In this document: positions 49,520-59,788 of the stretch, piece after piece
How positions within the stretch are numbered: the stretch's first letter is position 1
Layout of the letters: each line of letters begins with the position of its first letter
From: Nectonema munidae
Taxonomy: Eukaryota; Nematomorpha; Nectonematoida; Nectonematidae
Length of the DNA stretch: 64,000 bases
Direction of reading: 5' to 3'
Assembly (NCBI GenBank): GCA_030549495.1
Contig: JAUIRK010000795.1
Location: forward strand, 1-64,000
Translations under genes and position numbers: made by a program
Notes under the pieces: model-generated
Seen by the model: only the letters and a program-made list of their open reading frames with translations
Told to the model about the DNA's origin: nothing
Database searches by the model: none

Positions 49520-52500
49520 TTAAATATTATTTAAAGTTTTTTCAGCTTTCATTATTTCACTGTTGAATGTGCAGTAGTTGAGTGATTCCAAGACATGCTC
49601 ACTTTTTGGAGCTGAAGCCATCTTCTTTATTCTCTCCTTTTTGATGTTATTAGCAACTGGGACAATGAATATTTCAATTCCTAAATCAATCAATTTAATT
49701 GAATGAAGGCGTAAAGAAATTAATTTAAAAAAATTTCATTGTCATGAGGTCAACTCAATCTTCAGTGAATTGTTTTTGATTGAAAATTATTTTATTCACT
49801 TTCAGTGTCGTATTTAAAAATATTTTTGCGAAAGCGATTTTTTCAAAACGTCAGAAAAATATGTCTAATCTAAAAAATCTATGAACAAACCCTTGAGCTT
49901 CAATGGTTGTTAGGGTTCGCCTCTCAGCTTAACAATTTAAGGTTCGATCCCCAATGCTCCCGACTCTTAAAAACAAAGTCACAAAAACTATCGAGCTTTT
50001 AGCCTCACTGGTGAAAATGCTTTGATATCCAAACAAACTCTTTAAAATTGGCGCTACTCTTTGCCGAACGATAATTTTTTAAAACAAACGTGTATCTTTA
50101 ATGTAAATAAGGTTTTTAAAATATTTATCAAAATGAGTAATGAATCGTATGCGAAGGATATTGAAATTAGAATGTCAACTTGTGTTGATTCGAATACTCT
50201 GTTTTAGCAATCTTAAGTATCATTTGGAATTCAATACATTTTATTTTCAGGCCTATCTGCAATAATTTTAATAATAAAATAACTCAATAATACTCCAGCA
50301 TATAAGAGAAAATCTTGTTCTTATTTTCGAAAGTTATTTCCAAGATAAATTTTTATTTCAGGCAAAATACTTGGAATAATAAAAAAAATTATTGAATAAT
50401 ATTACATTGATTGCATTTATTAGTATTATTATTGTCTGCGTTTATTAGTGCTTTTTAATACAACTCTTCTGCTTTACATTAGATATCGTCTGATTATTCT
50501 GGTCGATAATCGGTTAATATAAATTTTTTTCAGGTTCCAATATTTTAAGTATTTTAAAAACGAAAACATTCATTCCAAGAAGCACTTATGTTATCTTCTT
50601 AATAATTTTTATGATAATTTATGCTATCTTAAATATAAAGGTGCCGTGGGGTGTTTTCATCGAGAGCACCGCTTGTATTGAATTATGAGAAAAGTAGGCT
50701 TGATGCGGGATCGAACCCAAGACCTTGAGTTATCGAAACCCCGCATCTAAGCCATCTTACTTACGCTCCCTATCATCTAAAATATAATAAAATTTTGGAG
50801 TTCAATACTGTTTAAAAAGTGAAAACAAATAATGGGGGAGGGGAGCTTAATACGTATTACATTGAATTTCTAATATATATATCTTGAATACACCACTGCT
50901 TACGTCTAAGACTGACAGATATCTAGGGCTGGCCAATGAATGGCGCATGCGCCGAAATTGCGCATTGATGATTTTCTATGTCAAAAATTAATTTTTTTTA
51001 ACGAGTTCTTTGATATGTGTGGTACCTAAGGTTGAAAATGAAGTTTTTACATATATAATAAAAATAACATACATTTTTTGTAGAATTAAAATTTTTCTTT
51101 ATTTATGATAATTTTATATTTAAAACACAGTTAGAAGCTCAACGACCTAAGTGGACTTTAGGAAAATAAAAATTGTTTCCCTCTTTAAGTCCTTTTTATT
51201 TTAATTATTCTGATGGTTAACCGGTTCATAAAGATTAAAAAATTTAAGCGTGTATCATTTTATAAGAGACTTTTTTGGCGCATACACTTCTTTGCTGCTC
51301 GCGCGACACTTCTTTGGTGGTGACAAATTAAATTTTTTTTAATTATACATAGAATACGAATCTATTGTTAAAGTGAGAATAAACTCTTGAAAATTGCTCT
51401 CTTCTATCTGATTGGCTAAACTTTACCCATCTTCAACCATTCTCATATAGAATACATACATACAACGTGATGACGGGTATAGGAATGAAGATATCATATA
51501 TCTTTTGCCGTGGGGGCCATATAGGTTTGTAAATGCCCTGAATTAAGTTCTCTTACGATTTTTATCAATAGGAAATGATCTTTTGAAAGGAAGATTATGC
51601 AATTTATGTTTTTGTTCTCAAATCCAGACAAAAAAAGAAGTTTCCTTCATTTGTTGTTTGCATTTTTTATAAAATATTTTTGAGCGCTATATTCAAATGA
51701 TGCTTCTGCATCTCTAAAGCCACCCTCGTTCCATGATACACTGCTTATGAAGTTTTTAAATCTGGCTAAATATAATTCATTTCAGTTGTCTGATCTTTTG
51801 GCTGCGTTCTCTTGCATTTTCTCTCTTTCCGAAACATGAAATATGATGATTTAAACACGAGAAAAAGTTATTTGTAGGAAATCGCACCTTCTCTTTTGAG
51901 TTTTTTGCTTTGTTTGACTGGCGTATGGGGAAACGCTGTTTGTCCGTCTGTCATCAAAACAATGACTTTTGTAGCTTTTTTTCTTCCAGTCTTTGAAAAT
52001 ATTTTATCCGCTGCTCTTAAAGCTTTATCAGTTCTTGTTCCTCCGCCTAAAAGCAATAATGAGAAGATTTCATTTACAAATAAGTGTGAATAAAAGTTCG
52101 GAAAACAGTGTATAAGAGAGTGAGGGTTGCCTAGTTTATTAAAAACTTCATATTGATAAATCGTATAAAGCTGTATTTATTTATTGCTAAAATTATAATT
52201 GGATTCGGAGTTGTCATTTTTATAAGACATCAGACAAACCTCAACGATTACTATAACTTTTTGAACATTGGAATGTTAACTTAAAAATAATCTATGTGTT
52301 TTTTTATCTAATATGACAAAAAGAAAGTGCAAAAACTAGGTAGTATTCTCTGAAAAATCCGATATAAATAAAATGGAATATTTTGGTTCCTATTAAATAA
52401 TGTATTTCTGGTTTAGATGAGACACATTTAAATTATCGCATGCTCAAAAAATAATTTCCTTTAAATAAGAAAAAGATTCACACTTTTATTTGAGTTTTTA

Positions 52501-55500
52501 ACGACAGAATTCTTTTAACTTCCTCTAATACCTAGAAATTTCATGTATTAAATTTTACCAAATTTAATTGGTTTAATATGCTATTTTGATTTTCCTGAAA
52601 CTCTCAGGGATATGTATTCAGCGCTCATAAATTAATAGATTTCTAGATTTTAAAAGGCCAGGAATTAAGAGAAAGTATATATTCCTTTCGGCCCATATGT
52701 GACAACGAAATGAGAGTTGTGAAGCGCTTTTTCTCTAAGAAGAATCTTTTTGACTAAGAAGCATAAAAATGTGCACGTAGGGTCACAAAGGTTGAGTGAG
52801 AAAATTAAATTTCATACCGCGATACTTGAATTCTTGTATTTTTCTTTTAACGTCTTCCAGAGAAAATTTGTTGTTCAGATCAAATTTCAAGTACACTTTG
52901 TCTGAATAACTCAGCGCTCCGATTCGAGTTCCTTCTTCTTCGATGGAATTTTGCTCATCCATGATTTCTGCTGCATTCTTAAAAATATTAAGTCATTGAA
53001 TGCACGGGCATCGTTATAACGCGATACTTGGGGTCCATATTAAGTAACCGCGTTAAAACGGATTCGCTTTATCATTTTCTAGCACAAAAGGGCGCTGGCT
53101 CCTGACAAGCTGGATATGTCATGTGCGCCTGCAAAAATGGAAGCCAAGACAGACATGCACCGCGTTATAAGCGATTTAGTGGTATAACGATCCGCGTTAT
53201 TATTTAGTTTATTTCAAAAACATCGCTCAAAAGTAAACGAAAATGTATAAATTTGCTATTATTTATTATACTAAAAAACTTGAATTCTTTCATTAACATC
53301 AAATTTTGAAGAAAAAAGAAAATTACTCACTGGAAATAGAAATAATAAAAAAATTATTGATTCCCTCGCATGGTCTGGTCGTATAGGGCCTGAGAAGCCA
53401 TTACATTTTTTACTTCATAAATTTTATGGATAAACCTTGAAATGACTGAAAAAGAAAGTCTTGAAAATCTCAAATTATTAGTAGTATGAAACAACTTTCC
53501 AGAATAAACCCAAAAAAAAGTATGTTGAATAAAAAAAAACTAATAATAAGTGAACATGGCGAATTTTGTAATGATTTTTCTCCCTTGCATGGTCGTGTAG
53601 GGCCTGAGAGGCCATAACATTTCTACATATATTTATATCTTGTGAGTATAAAATAATCAGTTTATTTTTCTAACAAGACAGCGTTCTTTTATTTTTACAT
53701 TGATTGCTCTTTATCTGCATCGCCATGAGATGAAACGAAAATCGGAAAATCATATCATTCTTTCGACCTCTTTAGAATGGGTAAAAAAAATTTTCCTAGC
53801 TCAGCCGTCATTTGACACGCTTCACTCGCATATTTCTTACCATATGCGCTCATATATTATATATATACAGGAAAAATATTAAAGAAAACCAGAATCATCT
53901 ATCTATATATAAAGATGAAAATACTTTATCGCTATGAAGCATGTACTCAATATTATATCATAGATGTGCCATGTATAAAGAAGAGGCATTCACATAATAC
54001 CTTTTATAACTATAGAGTATTTCATATCTCCTATTTTACGCTATTGCTGGAAAAGTTTCCTCCTTTTCTAACAAGATGGAAAGTTCTAATTTTGAAGAAA
54101 GTACAGACTCTTCATCTTCAAGTAATCATAATCTGAGTGACATAAATGATATTGATATTATTGCACCTGACTCTACGTTGTATACTTTTGACGCCCCAAC
54201 AAGAAGTGGAAGGCCAAGAAATATAAATATTAGAAATATTTCAAGTGTTTCTGATGGTCCCAAGGTGCTGCAAAGCATGTTACAAATCCTTTATTTATCT
54301 GGAAGTTATTTTTACCTCAAGAATTTATTCGTCAAGTTTTCGTTTTTACAAAAAAAAACTTGAAAGAATACATGAAAAATACTGAAAATGTTCCGAATGA
54401 AGTAAAATCTTTCTACAATGACTTTAACCCATTTACTACCAATGTTCCTATTTTGGAACATAAGTAATTTCATCTTCGTCTGCTTTTTTCAATGACTTTG
54501 AATATAAATCGTCTGCGTTTTTTAGATATTGTCTGCTTTGCTTGGTCTTAAACGGGTTAACGTGGAAAAAATTCTTGGCTATATTTCTATTCTTTATATG
54601 CTTGAGGGTGATCAAACAATCCCATTTGACAGCCTATACAGCAGTCAAAGAGCACACTTTATGAAAGCGGTTATGAGTAAAAATGATCTTAAGCTTATTA
54701 TCAGATTTTTGAGGTTTCATGTTCCACAAGAAAGAAATCAAAATGTCGATAAAATAATGGCAATTCGCTTATTGAATGACCACTTCTACAATGTCTTCCA
54801 TATTTTAATATTTTTTAAAAATACTGAAAGTAATTTTTTAGGTATTGGACACCTAAAGACTTTGTAACTATTGATGAGCCACTGATTAAGTTTAGAGGGG
54901 GGTGTCCGATAAAGATTTACGAACTTAGCAAGCCCGGTAAATGGGGTATCAAATTGTATCACATCAATGCTTCAGATTGTTGATGCTTCAGATGCAAAGA
55001 AAACTGTTGTGATGAGCATGAAGTTCTTCTATGTAAAAATTGTTTCAAAAATATTTGAAAATTACTCAATAAAGTGTGTATTTCTGTGATATTTTTTGTA
55101 CGATTATTTATATTAATTATTTTTGGGCGCGTAGCGATTGGTTAGAGTGTAGGTCTTCGATCCCATCATTTTAGGTTCGAATACTGCTTTTACCAAAATA
55201 CTGATAGCTCAATGTCAGTTGCCGTAAGTTAACCAGTTTAACCTTGTTTATACATAAAATATAGATAAATAAGTAGTTAAATAATTTTGCTGTTAACACA
55301 TTGTAAAGTAAAAAAAATACAAAACTTATCGTAAATAATCTATAGGATTGCTTTATCCGAGGCGTAAATAAAAGACATGGAAGTGAGCAGCTCATGTGTT
55401 TCTTCTTCTTCTTCTTATTATTATTATTTATATTTTTTCTATTATTATTTACGTTATATAAAATAAAACATAAAAATACGTGTAAGTAGGATAGTGTAAT

Positions 55501-57347
55501 ACAAGAAAAGTAAAATTTATAATGCGAAAAAAATATTTGAATTAATGTATTAAATTTTTTTAATAAAGTTTGTTTTTGACAAACTCAATGATCAAATATT
55601 CTATTTAAATTTGAAAAATTTGTAATCAGTTATTTTCGTAGATAAATAGATGGCGTTAATATTTTTTGTTTCAAAATAAGAATATTTCAAATTTTTGACA
55701 TTTTTCTCTTAAAATTTCAATTATTTCAACATGTTTTAAAACCAAATGAGGCGATTTTTTCAAATTTTAATAAAGAAAAATGAAAAGTGGCCTTTGAGGC
55801 CACTCACGGCCATCTTAAGATAAATCGTTCGACCACGCGAGGGTTAATTAATTATTATATACCTAAATTTATCAGATAAAAAAATATTGCTAAAAAAATC
55901 GTTCATTAAAATTAAAAAAAGGCGTTCGAAATGTTTAATCACCACAAAATTATCGATTTCTCTTCTAAATTATGCCTATTTTAAAGGGGAGTTCATTTTT
56001 AAATGTTGAGTTAATGACAAACCAATTTCGGATGAAGACAAATAATTTTACGAAACTTAAAGTAAGGGTTTTACACTCTACCTCCTTTAAATATAAAATA
56101 GACCCTTTATCGTAATATGAACTATTTTTTACAATTTTTCAAAATTTTAAACACACTAAAATACAGAAAACTAAACTCGCTGAGGCAAAAATTTCTTAGA
56201 TTAACTAAGAAAGTTATTAAATTGTAGGGTGCAGGGCCGTATCAAGGGATCGTGGCGCCCCAGGGCAAAGGTCCTGAATGGAGCCCCTCACAAAATTTAT
56301 TCATTAAGATTCAGAGAATTTTTATTTATTGAAGTTATTTGTCAAAGTTGTTTTTGCTAATTTAATTACAATTAAATATTAGCTAACCTAATTTGCTACA
56401 TTTAACAAACTCATCATTGATTAAAGTGAATCTATGGCATTTTCGTTATCCACACTTCTTTAATATTTTGCCACTTTTTTTATGATATTTAAAAATATGT
56501 TTGCAAAATAAATCATCATTATCATTATTGTTAGGATGTACAAGCAAGTTTAAACAATTTATAATTACACAATAGATGCATTATAACACTGGAGAGATCT
56601 CAGCTCTCTTTTTTTATTGTCATATATCCATTGGACCCTGTTATAAGGGATCTGCTATGTATATGGAACTAATTTTTTCACTGTGTAACTACAGTAAAAA
56701 AACAAGTATTCGAACAGTTAGGAAGACAAAGAAATTGTGAGAAAACTTCTTTCTTTCTGCCGGTGGACAATTCAGTTTTAAGGTACGCCAAAATTCCGAT
56801 ATTTGAAGTTTCACTATACACATCATTGTCATAAAGACAATACTTACAACAAAAAGATGCATCTTTGACCTGCGACTCATATGGCGAATCTTTGTTCGAT
56901 TTTGGCGAAAAATGAGCTATTTGACTTATAGGGCATAAATCAGAAGTTGGAACAAGAAAAGTTTTACTTGCATAGCTTCTATCCCGCATTCAAAGGATCC
57001 GTTGCCTACACTGCTGCTATGATCTAAGATGAAGAGAACGTCTATTTTCCTCATTCCATGCATCCTGAACTTGCCAAAGAAGTTGACCAGTTTGTCCACG
57101 GTCGCAAAGTTGAGTTCCCCGTCTATCAATTAAAGTGAACATTGTACAGCGCTCCAGTCACACGCCCTCCCTCGCCTTGTTCCTTACTTAGCTTTTCTTC
57201 GTCTCTCTTCCATTGGTCGTTTAGATTTTCTTCATCTAAGTTGTCCTTTTGGTTGAATTGGAAGGTGAATGAATCACACACACTTGCAAAGAGGAACACT
57301 ATCGCTAATAAGATTACGACGTTGGACATTTTCTTTCCTAAATCCAT
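49520..57347 (-). CDS. Secreted single-domain von Willebrand factor A protein, five exons
   Basis: Minus-strand exons: 57347-57188, 57122-56968, 52977-52818, 52046-51888 and 49680-49520. They total 795 nt with consistent phases and give 264 residues. All introns are GT-AG, and the first is 65 nt. Residues 7-26 (MSNVVILLAIVFLFASVCDS) are a signal peptide; translation may begin at M1 or M7, though the frame is open back to 57476. The vWA fold spans about 79-255. The MIDAS metal site is complete: D87-x-S89-x-S91 (in FILDHSSSVG), T162 (in GGGTRTD) and D192 (in VLMTDGQT). The rest follows family order (GTRIGALSYSD, GIEIFIVPVANN, KKMASAP). There is no membrane anchor and no second domain. Such proteins usually bind ligands or matrix through the metal ion. 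I cannot name an orthologue. Repeats crowd introns 2 and 4. Confidence 0.85.
49895..49990 (+). repeat. tRNA-like repeat (possible SINE head) in vWA intron 4
   Basis: TGGTTGTTAGGGTTCG and, about 40 bp later, AAGGTTCGATCCCCAATGC look like A and B boxes of a polymerase III promoter. The arms do not form a convincing tRNA. Confidence 0.45.
50641..50770 (-). repeat. tRNA-derived SINE, best-preserved copy (vWA intron 4)
   Basis: On the minus strand it reads AAGATGGCTTAGATGCGG (A box), TCGATAACTCAAGGTCTTGG, and GGTTCGATCCCGCATC (B box). It continues AAGCCTACTTTTCTCATAAT and GATGAAAACACCCCACGGCA. Both boxes match the polymerase III consensus well. Confidence 0.85.
53010..53215. mobile_element. Remnant of a pogo/Tigger-like MITE in vWA intron 2
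   Basis: GGGCATCGTTATAACGCG near 53006 and, inverted from about 53200, CGGATCGTTATACCACTAAA share the ATCGTTATA end motif. A further CCGCGTTATAAGCG lies just inside the right end. The interior is more GC-rich than its surroundings and non-coding. Confidence 0.5.
53362..53412. repeat. Extra copy of a piggyBac left end
   Basis: CCCTCGCATGGTCTGGTCG and then TAGGGCCTGAGAAGCC duplicate the left end of the element that starts about 218 bp further on. Confidence 0.6.
54424..54560. mobile_element. piggyBac-type MITE A, copy 2, inserted in the piggyBac remnant
   Basis: It is bounded by TTAA on both sides (54424-54427 and 54557-54560). It is the reverse-oriented twin of 29445-29582, with the same TIRs, the three GTCTGC words and the GTTCCTATTTTGGAAC palindrome. 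Transposase coding sequence resumes directly after it (VEKILGYISILYMLEGDQ), so the MITE came later. Confidence 0.88.
55124..55275 (+). repeat. tRNA-like SINE of a third type (vWA intron 2)
   Basis: GTAGCGATTGGTTAGAGTG (A box region) and TTTTAGGTTCGAATACTGC (B box region) are followed by an unrelated body with CAGTTGCCGTAAGTTAACC. The cloverleaf is not intact. Confidence 0.55.
55852..56967. other. Remaining part of vWA intron 2
   Basis: No coding exon was found. CAGGGCCGTATCAAGGGATC near 56232 looks like the left end of a hAT element, without a partner. The stretch around 56705-56770 (AAGACAAAGAAATTGTG, AAAACTTCTTTCTTTCT) is a relative of the hairpin repeat at 58101-58182. Confidence 0.45.
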
Positions 57348-58100
57348 AATTTTGAAATTTTTTAATAAATTTGATTCACCATTGATGAAACAAGCTCCTT
57401 TAATTATAAAGAATGAGAAGAAAAACAGAATCAAGTATTTGCAAAAGTTGAAACATACATCATCATCATTTGGCAAACATTTACTCTCTATTTTTACACG
57501 TCAAAATCGAAACATAATTTAAACGTTTTCAATTTTACTGAATGCCAAATTTATCATTATATTTATTTAATTATCACATGATTTAAATTTTATTTTACAT
57601 TCCGTGTAGAAAGCTGATGAGATGAGCAAGAATGAAAGAATTCTTCTTTTAAAATAAAATTGTGTTGATAAATGTGATGATTGGTCAATCTCACCTCTAC
57701 GGTTACAGCAATAATCAAGTCGGATTAAAAAAATGCAAAAAAATTCTTATTATTCACTGAAAAAAAGTGTTGAATATTAATTTGTCGGGTTGAAGTGTGA
57801 ACTTTCCAAAAATCATGCTTCGCTTTTCGTGTAAAATTGTGGGTGAACGCTATTTTGACCGGAATTCTATTTCACGCTTGATATTTAAGATAAAAGTTGA
57901 GATTTTTAATCAATTTTTATCGCTTATTAGATGAGTGATACAGGATTTGTTGTAATTCACTACGAATCAAAACTTATTTTTCATTAAACATATTTTACCA
58001 CTTTGATAATAATTCAATACTTTTTGAAAAGGCGAATTACATAAAAGTTCATATCCAAATGATTAGGCATACTCACCATGAACAACAAGAATATGAAAAA

Positions 58101-58182
58101 GAAGCTTCACGTATCCGAACAAGTGCGAAGACAAAGAAATTGTTCGGAAAAGCGAGTGTTCGGATACGTGAAAACTTCTTTC
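58101..58182. repeat. Hairpin repeat with 14-bp perfect arms
   Basis: CACGTATCCGAACA at 58108-58121 and TGTTCGGATACGTG at 58157-58170 are perfect complements around a loop of about 35 nt. Imperfect pairing extends outwards (GAAGCTT against AAAACTTC). A worn second copy lies at 56705-56770, so it belongs to a dispersed repeat. Confidence 0.75.
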
Positions 58183-59788
58183 TTTCTTCAGGCGGGCACC
58201 CCAGTTGTATAAATAAAATGTTATAAAATCAAGAATTGCCCCAAAGTACACCATTCTTTCGTTAATATGATGCGCTTTGGGATCAGAAACACCTACCGCA
58301 TTTTAGCATCCATCATGTCCGCCATCTTGGATCTCGTCTGAGAACCAGATTCGGTGTTTGTCGTATTTTTTGGAGTCTAAGATGCCGCCGTATATTATCC
58401 GAAGTTTGTGTATATTTAAAAATGATGAATATGTGAGCAAGTAATAAGCATTTTAATTATATGCAAATAATTTAAACGAAAATATATATAATATGAATTT
58501 GCAACGAAAATAAATACTTAAAAGCAAATTTAAGAAAGTGAACAAGGGAAAAGATTGGGAAATACGAGATGTGATATATCTTCAAAGCACAATACAAAAT
58601 CTCCGATATCCTACTCGTACTCCGACGCCCAAACACGCTGCAAATATTTACGAAGAGCAAATAGGAATAACTTTGAAGAAAGTGTTTAAAATAGTCGCTT
58701 ACAGTGTAGTTCAGCATACAAATGCAAGAATGAGAGGCAAGGAATGGAAGGGCTTGCGGTGTGTCTCCTCGTTTATGTAGTGCCGTGGTCAGGGAGAAGG
58801 AGATAACGACTTATGGGTCAATTGCAGTGAAAGTGTGGAGACGCAGCATATTTTGGTGCAGTAGACTTGCTACCTGTCTTCTCAAACACAATTACTATAC
58901 TGTTGCGACTAGTTGAAGTGTTGATGTAATCAAGTAGCTTGACAAGGAAGTGAGTGTATGCGCTTAGAGTTGTAGATAATAACACGCTTTACCGTTCAAC
59001 GCGTTAGAAGTAGTTGAAGAGGGATCAAAGAAGCACGCGGAACCAGAATGAGTTCATCTCATTTTACGCTAATGCCTCAATGAAATAGGGGTACACCTGG
59101 AAAAAATGACCCAACTTATCTATATCGCTCAAAAAATCTGTACAGGCTGACCTATTTCTCTTCACTGGATTCAAAGGAAAAATGATATTCCTTGAACATG
59201 AGAGTATAAGAGTACTTTATACAAGCCAGCAAACACTTTTTCCATTAGCCTTGGTTACGTAAACTGGCAAAGTTAGAGATTTTAAGTTCGTGTTTCTCAA
59301 GTTGCGCTTGGTAAACGATAGGTAGTGGACAAGAAGGTTTCATGCAAACTAAGATGGTGATCCAAACATTTTGAAGTTTTTCTTCTCACCTCATGCCAAA
59401 TAGTAACCCAGGCAAAAGTTTTGAAATCTAAGTGAGAACATAAATTTATTATATATTTTTGAATGGGTGAATTTTAAACATGAAAAAAGTTAACAATGAA
59501 ATAGATTTTAAGACATCAAACATTTTCATGATTGAAGAATTTACTATTTTTAATAAAGTCGCGATTTTTATCAATAAAATTATAGATATATTCCTTAGAG
59601 GAATATAAACATCAATAAGCTTGTAAAGTTTATTAATAAACAGTCAACATGATTGAGACATTTGTAAGAATGCCAATCTTATAGCATCAAAGTCGCCTCT
59701 ATAAAAATTGTATTTTTTGGTATTAGACATTGTAGTAAACTTATTATTCAGAAAAAGACTGAAGCTGATATATGAATGCTAGCTTCTG
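58183..59788. other. Intergenic stretch, no gene supported
   Basis: A plus-strand open frame at 58538-58780 has no recognisable motif. GTCCGCCATCTTGGATC near 58317 and the inverted GGCGGCATCTTAGAC near 58385 form a loose inverted repeat, perhaps a small MITE. Confidence 0.35.

Larger units (their letters stand above)
53580..55851 (+). mobile_element. Dead piggyBac element nested in vWA intron 2
   Basis: The left end CCCTTGCATGGTCGTGTAGG with GGCCTGAGAGGCC pairs with the right end GACCACGCGAGGGTTAA and its GGCCTTTGAGGCC palindrome. The transposase remnant runs from about 54076 (MESSNFEESTDSSSSS) through FIRQVFVFTKKNLKEY, FDSLYSSQRAHFMKAVMSKN and IIRFLRFHVPQERN. It goes on to WTPKDFVTIDEPLIKFRGG, which has the first catalytic Asp, GKWGIKLYHINAS, and a Cys-rich tail CCDEHEVLLCKNCFKN. 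The part with the second and third catalytic Asp is deleted, and several frame changes are present. A MITE (54424-54560) interrupts the frame and a SINE-like repeat lies at 55124. Confidence 0.75.

Noticed and set aside
51640-51790. Minus-strand open frame ARFKNFISSVSWNEGGFRDA as a possible last vWA exon
   Set aside because: It fits in phase but does not match the vWA fold, while 49680-49520 (GIEIFIVPVANN and onward) does and ends in a stop.
56678-56989. Minus-strand frame continuing past the vWA MIDAS with AHFSPKS
   Set aside because: It would need a frameshift. A GT donor at 56967 and the exon at 52977-52818 continue the vWA fold in phase.
57126-57187. Read-through of vWA exon 1 into GEGGRVTGALYNVHF
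   Set aside because: A GTAAGG donor at 57187 and acceptor at 57123 give a 65-nt intron and an in-phase join; read-through ends in a stop.
58538-58780. 80-codon plus-strand open frame
   Set aside because: No motif, no splice context and typical chance length for this base composition.
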